A DNA stretch of 58,555 bases from Streptomyces sp. CBMA29 (GTDB lineage Bacteria; Actinomycetota; Actinomycetes; Streptomycetales; Streptomycetaceae), in assembly GCF_014596445.1 (NCBI RefSeq), contig NZ_MECL01000177.1:1-58555 (forward strand), written 5' to 3'. Below are positions 42,766-50,346 of this stretch, in pieces. A program made the translations under genes and the position numbers. Each line of letters opens with the position of its first letter. The stretch's first letter is position 1. Below the pieces are notes generated by a model. The model searched no databases. It was given only the letters and a program-made list of their open reading frames with translations, and had not been told where the DNA came from.

Positions 42766-42828
42766 GGCGCTGGGTGCTGGGTGCTCGGTGCTCGGTGCTG
42801 GGTGCTGGGTGCTCGGTGCTCGGTGCGA
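42766..42828. repeat. 7-bp tandem repeat, nine units, upstream of the dehydrogenase
   Basis: GGTGCTG/GGTGCTC heptamers run from 42766 to 42828 within the 285-base gap between the dehydrogenase and the GAF-ANTAR gene, beginning 55 bases upstream of the dehydrogenase ATG. The unit is not a multiple of three and can change spacing in the promoter or leader. Confidence 0.92.
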
Positions 42829-42996
42829 GCACACCGTTTTGCCAAGGTATGACGGACTCCGGCTTCCCGCTCGTCCCGCGGCCCCGCGCTACCGCGCTGT
42901 CTCCGACCTACGGCGGAGGCGCCGCGCCGACCCGGCGGCGGATACTCGGCTGCGAGTCCGGCAACGGGGGCCGGGCACGAACGGGGAGCAGCGAGA

Positions 42997-43833
42997 ATGA
43001 GCCACAGCGCGCCAGGTGTTCCTTCCGGTCCTCCCAAGAGCGGCCCTGCCACGAACGGTGCTTCCGGTGTCCGGCCCGGCGCTCCCTCCGGCGCTCCCTC
43101 GGACTCTCCGGCGCCCGAGCCGTACGCCGCCGCGCTCGGGGCGGCCTTCGTGGCCGTGGCCGACACGCTCGACGGGGACGGCGCGGTCGGAGACGTGCTG
43201 GTCGGGCGGTGTGTCGGGGTGCTGGGGGCGGCGGCGGCCGGGCTGCTGCTGGTGGCGGACTCGCGCGGAAGCCGGGAGCCGGAGGTGGTCGCCGCCACGG
43301 ACGAGGCCGTACGGGCGCTGGTCGCCGCCGAGGGCCCCGGCCGCGAGTGCCACCGCGCGGGCGCGCCGGTGCGCGCCGACGTGCTGGACGCGGCGGCGGG
43401 CCGCTGGCCCGAATTCACCGAGGCCGCGCTGGCCGCGGGCCACGGCGCCGTCCTCGCCGTCCCGATGCGCTGGCGCGAGGAGACCATCGGCGCCCTGACG
43501 CTGTTCCGTACAGCGCCCGGCCCGCTCCCGGACGGCTACGCCGAGCTGACCCAGGCGCTCGCCGACGTCACCACCATCGGGGTGCTCCAGCGCCGGGTCA
43601 GACGGCAGCGCGAACAGCTCGCCGACCAGCTCCAGTCCGCGCTGGAGAGCCGGGTCCTGGTCGAGCAGGCCAAGGGGCTGCTCGCCGAGCGCTGGCAGGT
43701 GAGCGTGGACGCCGCCTTCACCGCGCTGCGCAGCCACGCCAGGACGCGCCGCATCCGGCTCTCCGACCTGGCGCAGGGCCTGCTCGACCGCACGGTGGAC
43801 GCGGCGGAGCTACGCGGGGGCCCCGGCCGGTGA
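42997..43833 (+). CDS. GAF and ANTAR domain protein
   Basis: 278 residues. A Pro/Ser-rich N-terminus (to about 45) is followed by a GAF domain (about 50-205; ATDEAVRALVAAEG, GHGAVLAVPMRW) and an ANTAR RNA-binding domain at about 215-268 (SRVLVEQAKGLLAERWQVSV, AFTALRSHARTRR). GAF-ANTAR proteins sense a small ligand and act as transcription antiterminators on paired hairpins in target leaders. No ANTAR target hairpin pair is obvious immediately around the gene. A 12-bp tandem repeat begins at its stop codon. Confidence 0.9.
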   Translation: MSHSAPGVPSGPPKSGPATNGASGVRPGAPSGAPSDSPAPEPYAAALGAAFVAVADTLDGDGAVGDVLVGRCVGVLGAAAAGLLLVADSRGSREPEVVAATDEAVRALVAAEGPGRECHRAGAPVRADVLDAAAGRWPEFTEAALAAGHGAVLAVPMRWREETIGALTLFRTAPGPLPDGYAELTQALADVTTIGVLQRRVRRQREQLADQLQSALESRVLVEQAKGLLAERWQVSVDAAFTALRSHARTRRIRLSDLAQGLLDRTVDAAELRGGPGR

Positions 43834-43884
43834 CGTCGCCGGTGACGCTGACGTCGCTGATGACGTCGCTGATGACGTCGCATT
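43831..43884. repeat. 12-bp tandem repeat following the ANTAR gene
   Basis: TGACGTCGCCGG, TGACGC, TGACGTCGCTGA (twice exactly) and TGACGTCGCATT in a row, starting with the stop codon of the GAF-ANTAR gene. Each unit holds the near-palindrome TGACGTCG. Confidence 0.85.
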
Positions 43885-44048
43885 GCGTAGAGAATGTGTA
43901 ACCAACCGTCATATTCCCTCTGGTGCACGGGAGTTCGGTGTTCTAGGGTGTGGGGCACTTCGTGGCCCGTGACCCCGGTCGCGGCGCTCAGACCCGTACT
44001 CTCCCGTCCGCTCAGGCACGGCCCGACGACGCAGGACTTGGTTTGCCC

Positions 44049-44876
44049 ATGGTCAAGCTCGCGGCATCCGCGTACCTCCCCCCACGCGAAGCCGACCGCC
44101 CGGCGCTCGACGTGTCCTGGACCTTCTCCGTCGGCCGCCTGCCCGGCAGCGACGAACTGGCGGCCCGTATGACCCGCGCCGCCCTCGACACGCTCGGCGG
44201 CCCGTACGGCGGGATCGGCGCCCTGATCACCGACGCCACCTCGCTGGCGTGCGCCTACCTGGTCGCTCACAGCCTGGCCCGGCGCTACCGCGTCACCCTG
44301 GGCGTGGACGGCGGGCACTGCACGGTCGCGGTCACCGACTACGGCTACGACCACGGGCCGCCCGGCGACGGCGCGGAGCCGGCGCCGGAACCGGCCCGCG
44401 ACGAGGCCAGGGACCTGTGCAGGCGGCTCGCCGAGGCCGCGGCCCACCCGGTGACGATCGACGGGGTCCAGGTGCACCACGCGGTGGACGGCGCCGTGCT
44501 CATCCGCTTCAGGACCCAACTGCCCCACGCCCCTACGCTTCCCCCACTCCCCCGGCCGCGCCGGACGCCTCCCGCAGTCCAGGCGCCCGAGGGTGAGGAG
44601 CGCCCGGCCGGGCGGCTTCGCGGGGGAGGCGAGCCACCGGCCGGGCGCGGTACGCACCCCGGGAGGGGTGCGGGTCTCGACACATGCCAGTCCCCGTACG
44701 CATGCCAGGTCGTACACATGCCAGTCCGTACGCATGCCGGGCCGTCCGTGCGTCAGGCCGTCCGTGCGTCAGGTCGTCCGTGCGTCAGGTCGTGCGGTTG
44801 CCGGTCAGCGCCGCGAAGACCACGACGTTCGCCGAGTACGCCTGCTTCTCCTTGTCGAAGGAGCCGCCGCAGGTGA
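44049..44876 (+). CDS. Degenerate ATP-binding-like protein with repeat-derived C-terminus
   Basis: 275 residues from the ATG at 44049. Residues 1-155 look like the small RsbW-type ATPase fold common in Streptomyces (LDVSWTFSVGRLPGSDE, LITDATSLACAYLVAHSLAR, CTVAVTDYG), but the N-box asparagine is not clear, so ATP binding is doubtful. Beyond about residue 165 the protein is Pro/Arg-rich, and the part from about 216 is read from a 16-bp tandem repeat and then runs 92 bases antisense over the sortase gene. The native end is probably earlier, and the present C-terminus may be an extension created by repeat expansion. Function unknown. Confidence 0.55.
   Translation: MVKLAASAYLPPREADRPALDVSWTFSVGRLPGSDELAARMTRAALDTLGGPYGGIGALITDATSLACAYLVAHSLARRYRVTLGVDGGHCTVAVTDYGYDHGPPGDGAEPAPEPARDEARDLCRRLAEAAAHPVTIDGVQVHHAVDGAVLIRFRTQLPHAPTLPPLPRPRRTPPAVQAPEGEERPAGRLRGGGEPPAGRGTHPGRGAGLDTCQSPYACQVVHMPVRTHAGPSVRQAVRASGRPCVRSCGCRSAPRRPRRSPSTPASPCRRSRRR
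44696..44791. repeat. 16-bp tandem repeat, six units, at convergent gene ends
   Basis: Units at 44696 (GTACGCATGCCAGGTC), 44712, 44728, 44744 (GTCCGTGCGTCAGGCC), 44760 and 44776, with a diverged unit just before. Two unit families (ATGCC and GCGTCA) lie side by side. The last unit contains the stop codon of the sortase gene on the other strand. No spacers, so not CRISPR. Confidence 0.92.
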
Positions 44877-45465
44877 TCAGCCGCAGTTCAGGGCGCCCGG
44901 AGGACCCGTACACCCGGTTGGCGTCGAAGTGGTCCTTCTCCACCACCTCGACGCCCTCGACGGAGAATTCGGCGACCGTGCCGTCCGCGCGGGTCACCTC
45001 GACCAGCGCGCCCGGCTCGACGGTGCTCAGCCCGTAGAAGACGGCCGCGCGGGTCTCGGTGTCGACATGGCCGACGATCAGCGCCGCGCCCGCCGTTCCG
45101 GGCGACGGCCCGTCGCGGTACCAGCCCGCGACGTCCGGGGTGGCGTACGGCGGCGGGTCGACCGCGCCGTCCTTCAGGCCGCGCCCGACGAGCTTGGCGT
45201 GCAGCCCGATCGAGGCGATGTCGATGCGCAGCGGCGTGGAGGCGGGCATCGGCAGGTGGGGGGCGTAGACCTCGCGCGGGCGGTCGGCAGCGGCGGCGGC
45301 CAGCGCCCGGCCGCCGGGGGTGGCTTCCGTACCGCTGCCGCCGCCGTCGTGCCCGAACAGCCAGGCCGCGAGCAGCACGAGGGCGACGGCCGCGGTCGTC
45401 CAGGTCCTGTTGTCGGGCCGTGGACCGTCCTCGCCGCCGCCCGCGGCCTCCGCCCCTTCCGCCAT
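44785..45465 (-). CDS. Class F sortase
   Basis: 226 residues from the ATG at 45465. One N-terminal membrane anchor (WTTAAVALVLLAAWLFG, about 25-41) and an extracytoplasmic sortase domain with catalytic His in GHVDT and Cys in LITCGG, the pattern of class F enzymes, which are shorter than class A-E. The gene begins five bases after the stop of the serine-rich wall-protein gene, so the two are co-expressed. The stop lies in the 16-bp repeat. It should attach a surface protein to the cell wall, most likely the neighbour. Confidence 0.88.
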   Translation of the reverse strand: MAEGAEAAGGGEDGPRPDNRTWTTAAVALVLLAAWLFGHDGGGSGTEATPGGRALAAAAADRPREVYAPHLPMPASTPLRIDIASIGLHAKLVGRGLKDGAVDPPPYATPDVAGWYRDGPSPGTAGAALIVGHVDTETRAAVFYGLSTVEPGALVEVTRADGTVAEFSVEGVEVVEKDHFDANRVYGSSGRPELRLITCGGSFDKEKQAYSANVVVFAALTGNRTT

Positions 45466-45470
45466 GCCGG

Positions 45471-46082
45471 TCAGCCGCGGTCGGAGCTGCGGCGCCGGTG
45501 GATCACGAGGCCCGCCAGGCCGACGGCCGCGAAGCCGCCGGTGACCAGCAGCGCGCTGGTGTCGGAACCGGCCGTGCCGGGCCCGGCCGCGAGCTGCGCG
45601 GTACCGCCGCCGCCCGCGGGGACGGGCGCGATCGGCAGCGAGGTGCTGGCGCCGGTGACCGTCACGGACGCGGACGCGGAGCTGGAGGCGCCGTTGCACT
45701 CCACGGAGATCTCGTACGAGCCGTCGACCGCGTCGGACTTGATGAACGCGGTGCCTTCGAGCGAGTGGGAGCCGTCGCTCGCCGGGGCGAGGGTGACGGT
45801 GTCCACGAAGACCTCGGCGCTGGCGCGGGCCTTGCCGCCGGACTTGCAGGAGGTCTCCAGGTGCAGGCTCACGACACCGCCCGGCGCCACGCTGGTGGGC
45901 GAGACGTCCATCGAGTCCGAGGAGCTGGACGACGAGGACGAGGACGACGAGGAGGAAGAGGACGACGATCCCCCTCCGCCCGAGTCGGCGATCGCCTGGC
46001 TGGGCAGCCCTGACGCGCCACCGAGCGCGAACACTCCGACGGCACCGGCTGCGGCGATGACGGGCAGTTTCAGACCGAACAT
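45471..46082 (-). CDS. Serine-rich secreted protein, probable sortase substrate
   Basis: 203 residues from the ATG at 46082 with GGAGG. Signal peptide (to about 32), then a run of about 17 serines, an Ig-like beta domain with two cysteines (about 55-145) and a Ser/Ala/Pro linker. A C-terminal hydrophobic helix (LVTGGFAAVGLAGLVI) and the positive tail HRRRSSDRG follow. This is the layout of a wall-anchored protein, but no LPXTG or LAXTG motif precedes the helix. The coupled class F sortase suggests either an atypical signal or that the protein is simply membrane-anchored. Confidence 0.8.
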   Translation of the reverse strand: MFGLKLPVIAAAGAVGVFALGGASGLPSQAIADSGGGGSSSSSSSSSSSSSSSSSDSMDVSPTSVAPGGVVSLHLETSCKSGGKARASAEVFVDTVTLAPASDGSHSLEGTAFIKSDAVDGSYEISVECNGASSSASASVTVTGASTSLPIAPVPAGGGGTAQLAAGPGTAGSDTSALLVTGGFAAVGLAGLVIHRRRSSDRG

Positions 46083-46234
46083 GGAGACCTCCGCTCGTCC
46101 GGGAGCGGGGACTCGCGCCCGGTGCTTACGAACATCCCTGCGACGGCCGCCGCCCGCACCCCGGGGGGCGCCTCAGTCGTCCATCAGGGTGACGCACGCT
46201 CTACGGAGAGTGACGAATCGGTGTGTCGGGTCTC

Positions 46235-47014
46235 CTAGATCTCCGCGACGAGGTCCGCGATGGAGTTCACGACGCGCGAGGGACGGAAGGGGTGGCGGTC
46301 GATGTCGGCGGGCGTGGTGAGGCCGGTCAGCACCAGGAACGTGGTCATGCCGGACTCCAGGCCGGCCAGCACGTCGGTGTCCATCCGGTCGCCGATCATC
46401 GCGCTGGTCTCGCTGTGCGCGCCGATCGCGTTGAGCCCGGCGCGCATCATCAGCGGGTTGGGCTTGCCCACGAAGTAGGGGTCCTTGCCGGTGGCCTTGG
46501 TGATCAGCGCGGCCACCGAGCCGGTCGCGGGCAGCACGCCCTCGGGGGACGGCCCGGTCTCGTCGGGGTTGGTGCCGATGAAGCGGGCGCCGTTGTTGAT
46601 CAGCCGGATCGCCTTGGTGAGCGCCTCGAAGCTGTAGGTGCGGGTCTCGCCGAGGACGACGTAGTCCGGGTCGGTGTCGGTGAGGATGTAGCCGACGTCG
46701 TGCAGGGCGGTGGTCAGCCCCGCCTCGCCGATCACGTACGCGGTGCCGCCGGGGCGCTGGTCGTCCAGGAACTTGGCGGTGGCCAGCGCGGACGTCCAGA
46801 TGTTCTCGACCGGCACGTCGAGACCCATGCGGGTCAGCCGGGCGTGCAGGTCGCGCGGGGTGTAGATGGAGTTGTTGGTGAGCACCAGGAAGGGCTTGCC
46901 GGACTCCTTCAGCCCCTTGATGAAGGCGTCGGCGCCCGGGATGGGCGTGCCCTCATGGATCAGCACCCCGTCCATGTCGGTGAGCCACGACTCGATGGGC
47001 CTGCGTGTCGACAC
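46235..47014 (-). CDS. HAD-IIA family phosphatase, NagD-like
   Basis: 259 residues from the GTG at 47014, with AGGAGAG upstream. HAD motif I is WLTDMDGVLIHEG, motif II FLVLTNNS, the Lys of motif III is in YFVGKPNPL and motif IV is MIGDRMDTDVLAG. The C2 cap places it in subfamily IIA with NagD and phosphoglycolate-type phosphatases. The first residue of the DxD pair and the acid are intact, so it should be active on a small phosphorylated metabolite, perhaps a nucleotide or sugar phosphate. Confidence 0.92.
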   Translation of the reverse strand: MSTRRPIESWLTDMDGVLIHEGTPIPGADAFIKGLKESGKPFLVLTNNSIYTPRDLHARLTRMGLDVPVENIWTSALATAKFLDDQRPGGTAYVIGEAGLTTALHDVGYILTDTDPDYVVLGETRTYSFEALTKAIRLINNGARFIGTNPDETGPSPEGVLPATGSVAALITKATGKDPYFVGKPNPLMMRAGLNAIGAHSETSAMIGDRMDTDVLAGLESGMTTFLVLTGLTTPADIDRHPFRPSRVVNSIADLVAEI

Positions 47015-47134
47015 GGGTTCCGCTCTCCTGTTCCTCGCACCACTCGCGCTCGCGGCTTCAGCGCACGGCGTTCACTCATCAGCGTAGCCGGGGCGAATGG
47101 CACCCGCCCCGGCCGTCTCACGGTCAGCCACGGA

Positions 47135-47338
47135 TCAGCCTCCGGCGGCGGTCTTCCACGCGTCCACGTAATCGGTCGGGTGGGCGGTCGGGTGGTCGGT
47201 CGGGTGGGCGGTCGGGTGGGCGGTCGGGTGGGCGTCGATGTCGGACCAGTCGGGGGTGAAGACGTCCAGGCCCGCCATGATCTGCTTGAGCTTGGCGGCG
47301 TCGGCGTCGGCGTTCGCGTTCGCGTCGGTCGCGGGCGG
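47135..47338 (-). pseudogene. C-terminal remnant of an ABC-transporter solute-binding protein
   Basis: An open frame of 67 codons without a plausible start, bounded upstream by a stop at 47339-47341, ends at 47135. The peptide contains AAKLKQIMAGLDVFTPDWSD and ends YVDAWKTAAGG, a spacing typical of the C-terminus of periplasmic substrate-binding proteins. A tetrapeptide repeat (HPTA/HPTD) from a 12-bp tandem repeat is inserted where a short loop would be. No other part of the protein, permease or ATPase is nearby. The rest of the gap 47015-47459 has only GC-rich hairpins (47373-47388, 47409-47422) that may terminate the ROK gene. Confidence 0.45.
47173..47232 (-). repeat. 12-bp tandem repeat, five units, in the remnant
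   Basis: CGGTCGGGTGGG repeated at 47173, 47185 (one change), 47197, 47209 and 47221. Read on the minus strand it gives the HPTA/HPTD tetrapeptides. Confidence 0.92.
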
Positions 47339-47459
47339 TCACATCGGTGCGGGCCGCCAACTCCCTTTCGGCGGGCGGCGGTCCGCCCTCGTCCGATCCC
47401 CGCGGACCGGGCGGGGCCGCCCGCCCCCGGAGCCCCGGCCCGGCGCGGGTGGGGACGTT

Positions 47460-48725
47460 TCAGGCGCGGGTCAGGACATGGCCGAAGAGCGGGGCCAGGA
47501 CGAGCAGGGCGGCGCCCTCGGCCACCGCGCGGGGGCCCGCCGCGGCGAATCCCACGGGCACGCTCCGGCCGCGCTCGGCCAGGACGGCCGCGACCTGCGC
47601 CGCGAAGACGGCGGGCGCGGCCAGTACGGTCCTGCCGCCCAGCACCACCCGGTCGATGTCGAGCAGCGCGACCAGATTCGCCGCCCCGACGCCCAGCAGC
47701 CGCGCCGCGCCGGCGGTGTCGCCGCGCCCGGCCGCCGCCAGGCACAGCGCCTCCAGGCACCCACGGTTGCCGCACTTGCACAGCACCCCGCCCAGTTCCA
47801 CCGCCTGGTGCCCGAACTCCCCCGCGCCGGTCCGCCCGCCCCGGTACACCTCCCCGCCCAGCACCAGCCCGGCGCCGAGCCCGGCCCCGAGGTGCAGATA
47901 CGCGAAGGCCGGGGGGCCGCCCGAGGCGGGGCGGGGACGGGCGGCGGTGACGGGGGCGGGGGCCGGGTCGGGGGCCGGGTCGGAGTGGGCGGCCGGACGT
48001 GGTGGGACCTCCGCGGTCCCGGCCGGGACGGCCTCGGCCAGGATCGACAGGGCCGCCGCGTTGGTGTTCTTGTCGAGGGCGACCGGGAGGCCGAGGGCGG
48101 CGGCCAACCGGTCGCGGAGCGGGACGTCCTGCCAGTGCGGGAAGCCGGTGACGCGGTGGAGGGTGCCGGTGCGGTGGTCGAGGGGGCCGCGCATGCCGAC
48201 GCCGACGCCGAGGACGGCGCCGGGGGCGCGGGCGGCGGTGAGCCGTACCTCGTGGACGATCGCGGCGAGCGCGGACTCCACGGGCAGGCCGAGATCAAGC
48301 GGCGCCTCGCGTTCGGCGACGGTACGGCCGGTGAGGTCGGTGAGGACGGCGGTGAGCCGTTCCCCGTCGAGGTGGACGCCGACGGCGTGCCGGGCGGCGC
48401 TGACCAGCCGCAGTTCGGTGCGCGGCTTGCCGCCGGTCGAGGCGCGCCGGCCGGCCTCCTCGACCAGTCCTTCGGCCCGCAGCCGGGCGGTGATCTTGCT
48501 GACCGCCTGCGGGGTGAGGCCGGTCCGCTCGGCCAGTTCCAGACGGCTGATGCCCCGCGCGCCGCTGCCCGTACCGCCGCTGCCCGCACCGGCACTGCCC
48601 GTACCGCCACTGTCCGTACCGCCGTCGGCGGGCGACAGCGTGGCCGTACGGAGCAGGGCGAGGACGAGTGCGGCGTTGTGGATGCGGAGGGCGGGGAGGT
48701 TGGCGCCGGGCGCGGACGGGTTCAC
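47460..48725 (-). CDS. ROK-family transcriptional regulator
   Basis: 421 residues from the GTG at 48725. An N-terminal winged helix (RLELAERTGLTPQAVSKITARLRAEGLV, about 60-90) is followed by a ROK/sugar-kinase-like domain with the zinc site CKCGNRGCLEALC. An insertion of Gly/Ser/Thr repeats (15-bp DNA repeat) precedes the helix, and a Pro/Ala linker interrupts the kinase-like fold near 245-275. Such proteins are NagC/XylR-like repressors that sense a sugar. It is divergent from the Gfo/Idh gene, with a perfect palindrome between the starts. Confidence 0.92.
   Translation of the reverse strand: MNPSAPGANLPALRIHNAALVLALLRTATLSPADGGTDSGGTGSAGAGSGGTGSGARGISRLELAERTGLTPQAVSKITARLRAEGLVEEAGRRASTGGKPRTELRLVSAARHAVGVHLDGERLTAVLTDLTGRTVAEREAPLDLGLPVESALAAIVHEVRLTAARAPGAVLGVGVGMRGPLDHRTGTLHRVTGFPHWQDVPLRDRLAAALGLPVALDKNTNAAALSILAEAVPAGTAEVPPRPAAHSDPAPDPAPAPVTAARPRPASGGPPAFAYLHLGAGLGAGLVLGGEVYRGGRTGAGEFGHQAVELGGVLCKCGNRGCLEALCLAAAGRGDTAGAARLLGVGAANLVALLDIDRVVLGGRTVLAAPAVFAAQVAAVLAERGRSVPVGFAAAGPRAVAEGAALLVLAPLFGHVLTRA
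48565..48624 (-). repeat. 15-bp tandem repeat, four units, in the ROK gene
   Basis: CTGCCCGTACCGCCG-type units at 48565, 48580, 48595 and 48610 encode Gly/Ser/Thr/Ala pentapeptides ahead of the DNA-binding helix. The unit keeps the frame. Confidence 0.88.
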
Positions 48726-48748
48726 CCCGCCATTGTCCCGCGTGCTTG

Positions 48749-48775
48749 CACTTTGGCAACACTGTTGCCAAAGTG
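48749..48775. promoter_or_regulatory. Perfect 27-bp palindromic operator, probably for the ROK regulator
   Basis: CACTTTGGCAAC-ACT-GTTGCCAAAGTG has fully matched twelve-base arms. It ends at the GGAG of the Gfo/Idh gene (ATG 48782) and lies 24 bases before the ROK GTG. Binding there would block both genes. Confidence 0.85.
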
Positions 48776-48781
48776 GAGCAC

Positions 48782-49861
48782 ATGAGCACCCCCGGCACCC
48801 GCACCCCCGGCACCCCCCTTCGCGTCGGCCTCGTCGGCTACGGCCCGGCTGGCTCCTTCTTCCACGCCCCGCTGATCGCCGCCACCGAGGGCTTGGTCCT
48901 CGACACGGTCGTCACCGGCAGCCCCGAGCGCCGCGCCCAGGCGCTGGCCGAGCACCCAGACGTACGCTTCGCCGCCGCGGCCGACGAGCTGTGGGCGCGC
49001 GCGTCCGAGCTGGACCTGATCGTCCTGGCCTCCCCCAACCGCACCCATGTGCCGCTGGCCACCGCCGCGTTGGACGCCGGGCTGCCGGTCGTTGTGGACA
49101 AGCCGCTCGCGAGCACCGCGGCCGAGGCGCGCGAACTGGCCGCCTTCGCCGAGCGCCGCGGCCTGCTGCTCTCCGTCTTCCAGAACCGGCGCTGGGACAG
49201 CGACTTCCTCACCCTCCAAGGGCTGCTGGACAAGGGCGAGTTGGGCGAGGTGCAGCGCTTCGAGTCGCGCTTCGAGCGGTGGCGCCCGCAGCCCAAGGGC
49301 GGCTGGCGCGAGTCCGGCGACCCGGCCGAGATCGGCGGCCTGCTGTACGACCTCGGCAGCCACCTCGTCGACCAGGCGCTCGCCCTGTTCGGCCCGGCCG
49401 CCCTGGTCTACGCCGAGTCCGACGTCCAGCGGCCCGGCGCCGCCGCGGACGACGACACCTTCATCGCCGTCACCCACGCCAACGGCGTCCACTCCCACCT
49501 GTGGATGAGCGCCACCACCGCCCGCCTCGGGCCGCGCTTCCGGGTCCTCGGCAGCCTCGGCGGCTACGTCACCTACGGCCTGGACCCGCAGGAGGCCGCG
49601 CTGCGCGAGGGCCTGCGTCCCGGCGAGGGCACCGCGTGGGGCGCGGAGCCGGAGTCCTCGTGGGGCACGATCGGCACCGACGACAACGCGCGCCGGGTGC
49701 CGTCCGTGCCGGGCGACTACCCCGCCTTCTACGCCGGTGTCCTGGCCTCCCTGCGCGACGGCGCCCCGCCGCCGGTCAGCGCCCTGGAGGCCGCCGCGGC
49801 CCTGGACGTCCTGGAGGCCGCGAAGCTCTCGGCCGCGCAGGGCAGGACGGTGGCGCTGTGA
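48782..49861 (+). CDS. Gfo/Idh/MocA-family NAD(P)-dependent oxidoreductase
   Basis: 359 residues from the ATG at 48782, with GGAG six bases upstream. Rossmann motif VGLVGYGPAGSFFH, the EKP-like VVVDKPL (Asp replacing Glu), and YDLGSHLVDQAL, whose His is the usual catalytic residue. The family oxidises or reduces sugars, inositols or aldehydes with NAD(P). Control by the divergent ROK regulator supports a sugar substrate. It is coupled to the next gene (GTGA). Confidence 0.92.
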   Translation: MSTPGTRTPGTPLRVGLVGYGPAGSFFHAPLIAATEGLVLDTVVTGSPERRAQALAEHPDVRFAAAADELWARASELDLIVLASPNRTHVPLATAALDAGLPVVVDKPLASTAAEARELAAFAERRGLLLSVFQNRRWDSDFLTLQGLLDKGELGEVQRFESRFERWRPQPKGGWRESGDPAEIGGLLYDLGSHLVDQALALFGPAALVYAESDVQRPGAAADDDTFIAVTHANGVHSHLWMSATTARLGPRFRVLGSLGGYVTYGLDPQEAALREGLRPGEGTAWGAEPESSWGTIGTDDNARRVPSVPGDYPAFYAGVLASLRDGAPPPVSALEAAAALDVLEAAKLSAAQGRTVAL

Positions 49862-50346
49862 CCGCCGCGAGCGTCCCGGCCGGTGAGCGGGTCGCCGAAC
49901 TCGTGGCCCAGGAAGCAGAGTTGGTGTTCCCCCGGTTCACCCACGACGACGCCTGGCGGCTCGGCTCCCTGCTCGTCGAGATGGCCCGCGAGGGCGGCGC
50001 CGCCGTCACCGTCGACATCCGGCGCGGCGGTCAGCAGCTCTTCCACTACGCCCTGGACGGCACCACCCCCGACAACGACGCCTGGCTGACCCGTAAGGCC
50101 CGGGTCGTCGAGCGCTACCACGCCTCGTCGCTGCTGGTCGGCGAGCGGTTCCGGGCCAAGGGCGGCAGCTTCGAGGAGTCCTCGCGGCTCGACCCCGACC
50201 TGTACGCGGCGCACGGCGGCGCGTTCCCCCTGCGGGTGGCGGGAGTCGGCGTGGTCGGGGTCGTCGCCGTCTCCGGCCTCCCGCAGGTCGAGGACCACGC
50301 GCTGGTCGTGGCGGCGCTCACCCGCTATCTGGCGCTGCCCGCCTGA
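49858..50346 (+). CDS. UPF0303/GlcG-HbpS-like heme-degrading-domain protein
   Basis: 162 residues from the GTG at 49858, overlapping the Gfo/Idh stop. The pattern AWRLGSLLVEMAREGGAAVTVDIRRGGQQLF, then NDAWLTRKARVVERY and VGVVAVSGLPQVEDHALV, matches the UPF0303 branch of the HbpS/GlcG fold. Members are often annotated as heme-degrading-domain proteins, but this branch is uncharacterised. Operon context suggests a role with the Gfo/Idh enzyme. It overlaps the convergent monooxygenase gene by 22 bases. Confidence 0.85.
   Translation: MTAASVPAGERVAELVAQEAELVFPRFTHDDAWRLGSLLVEMAREGGAAVTVDIRRGGQQLFHYALDGTTPDNDAWLTRKARVVERYHASSLLVGERFRAKGGSFEESSRLDPDLYAAHGGAFPLRVAGVGVVGVVAVSGLPQVEDHALVVAALTRYLALPA

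Noticed and set aside
44696..44791. Possible CRISPR array
   Set aside because: Units are 16 bp, directly adjacent and without spacers; no cas genes are present.
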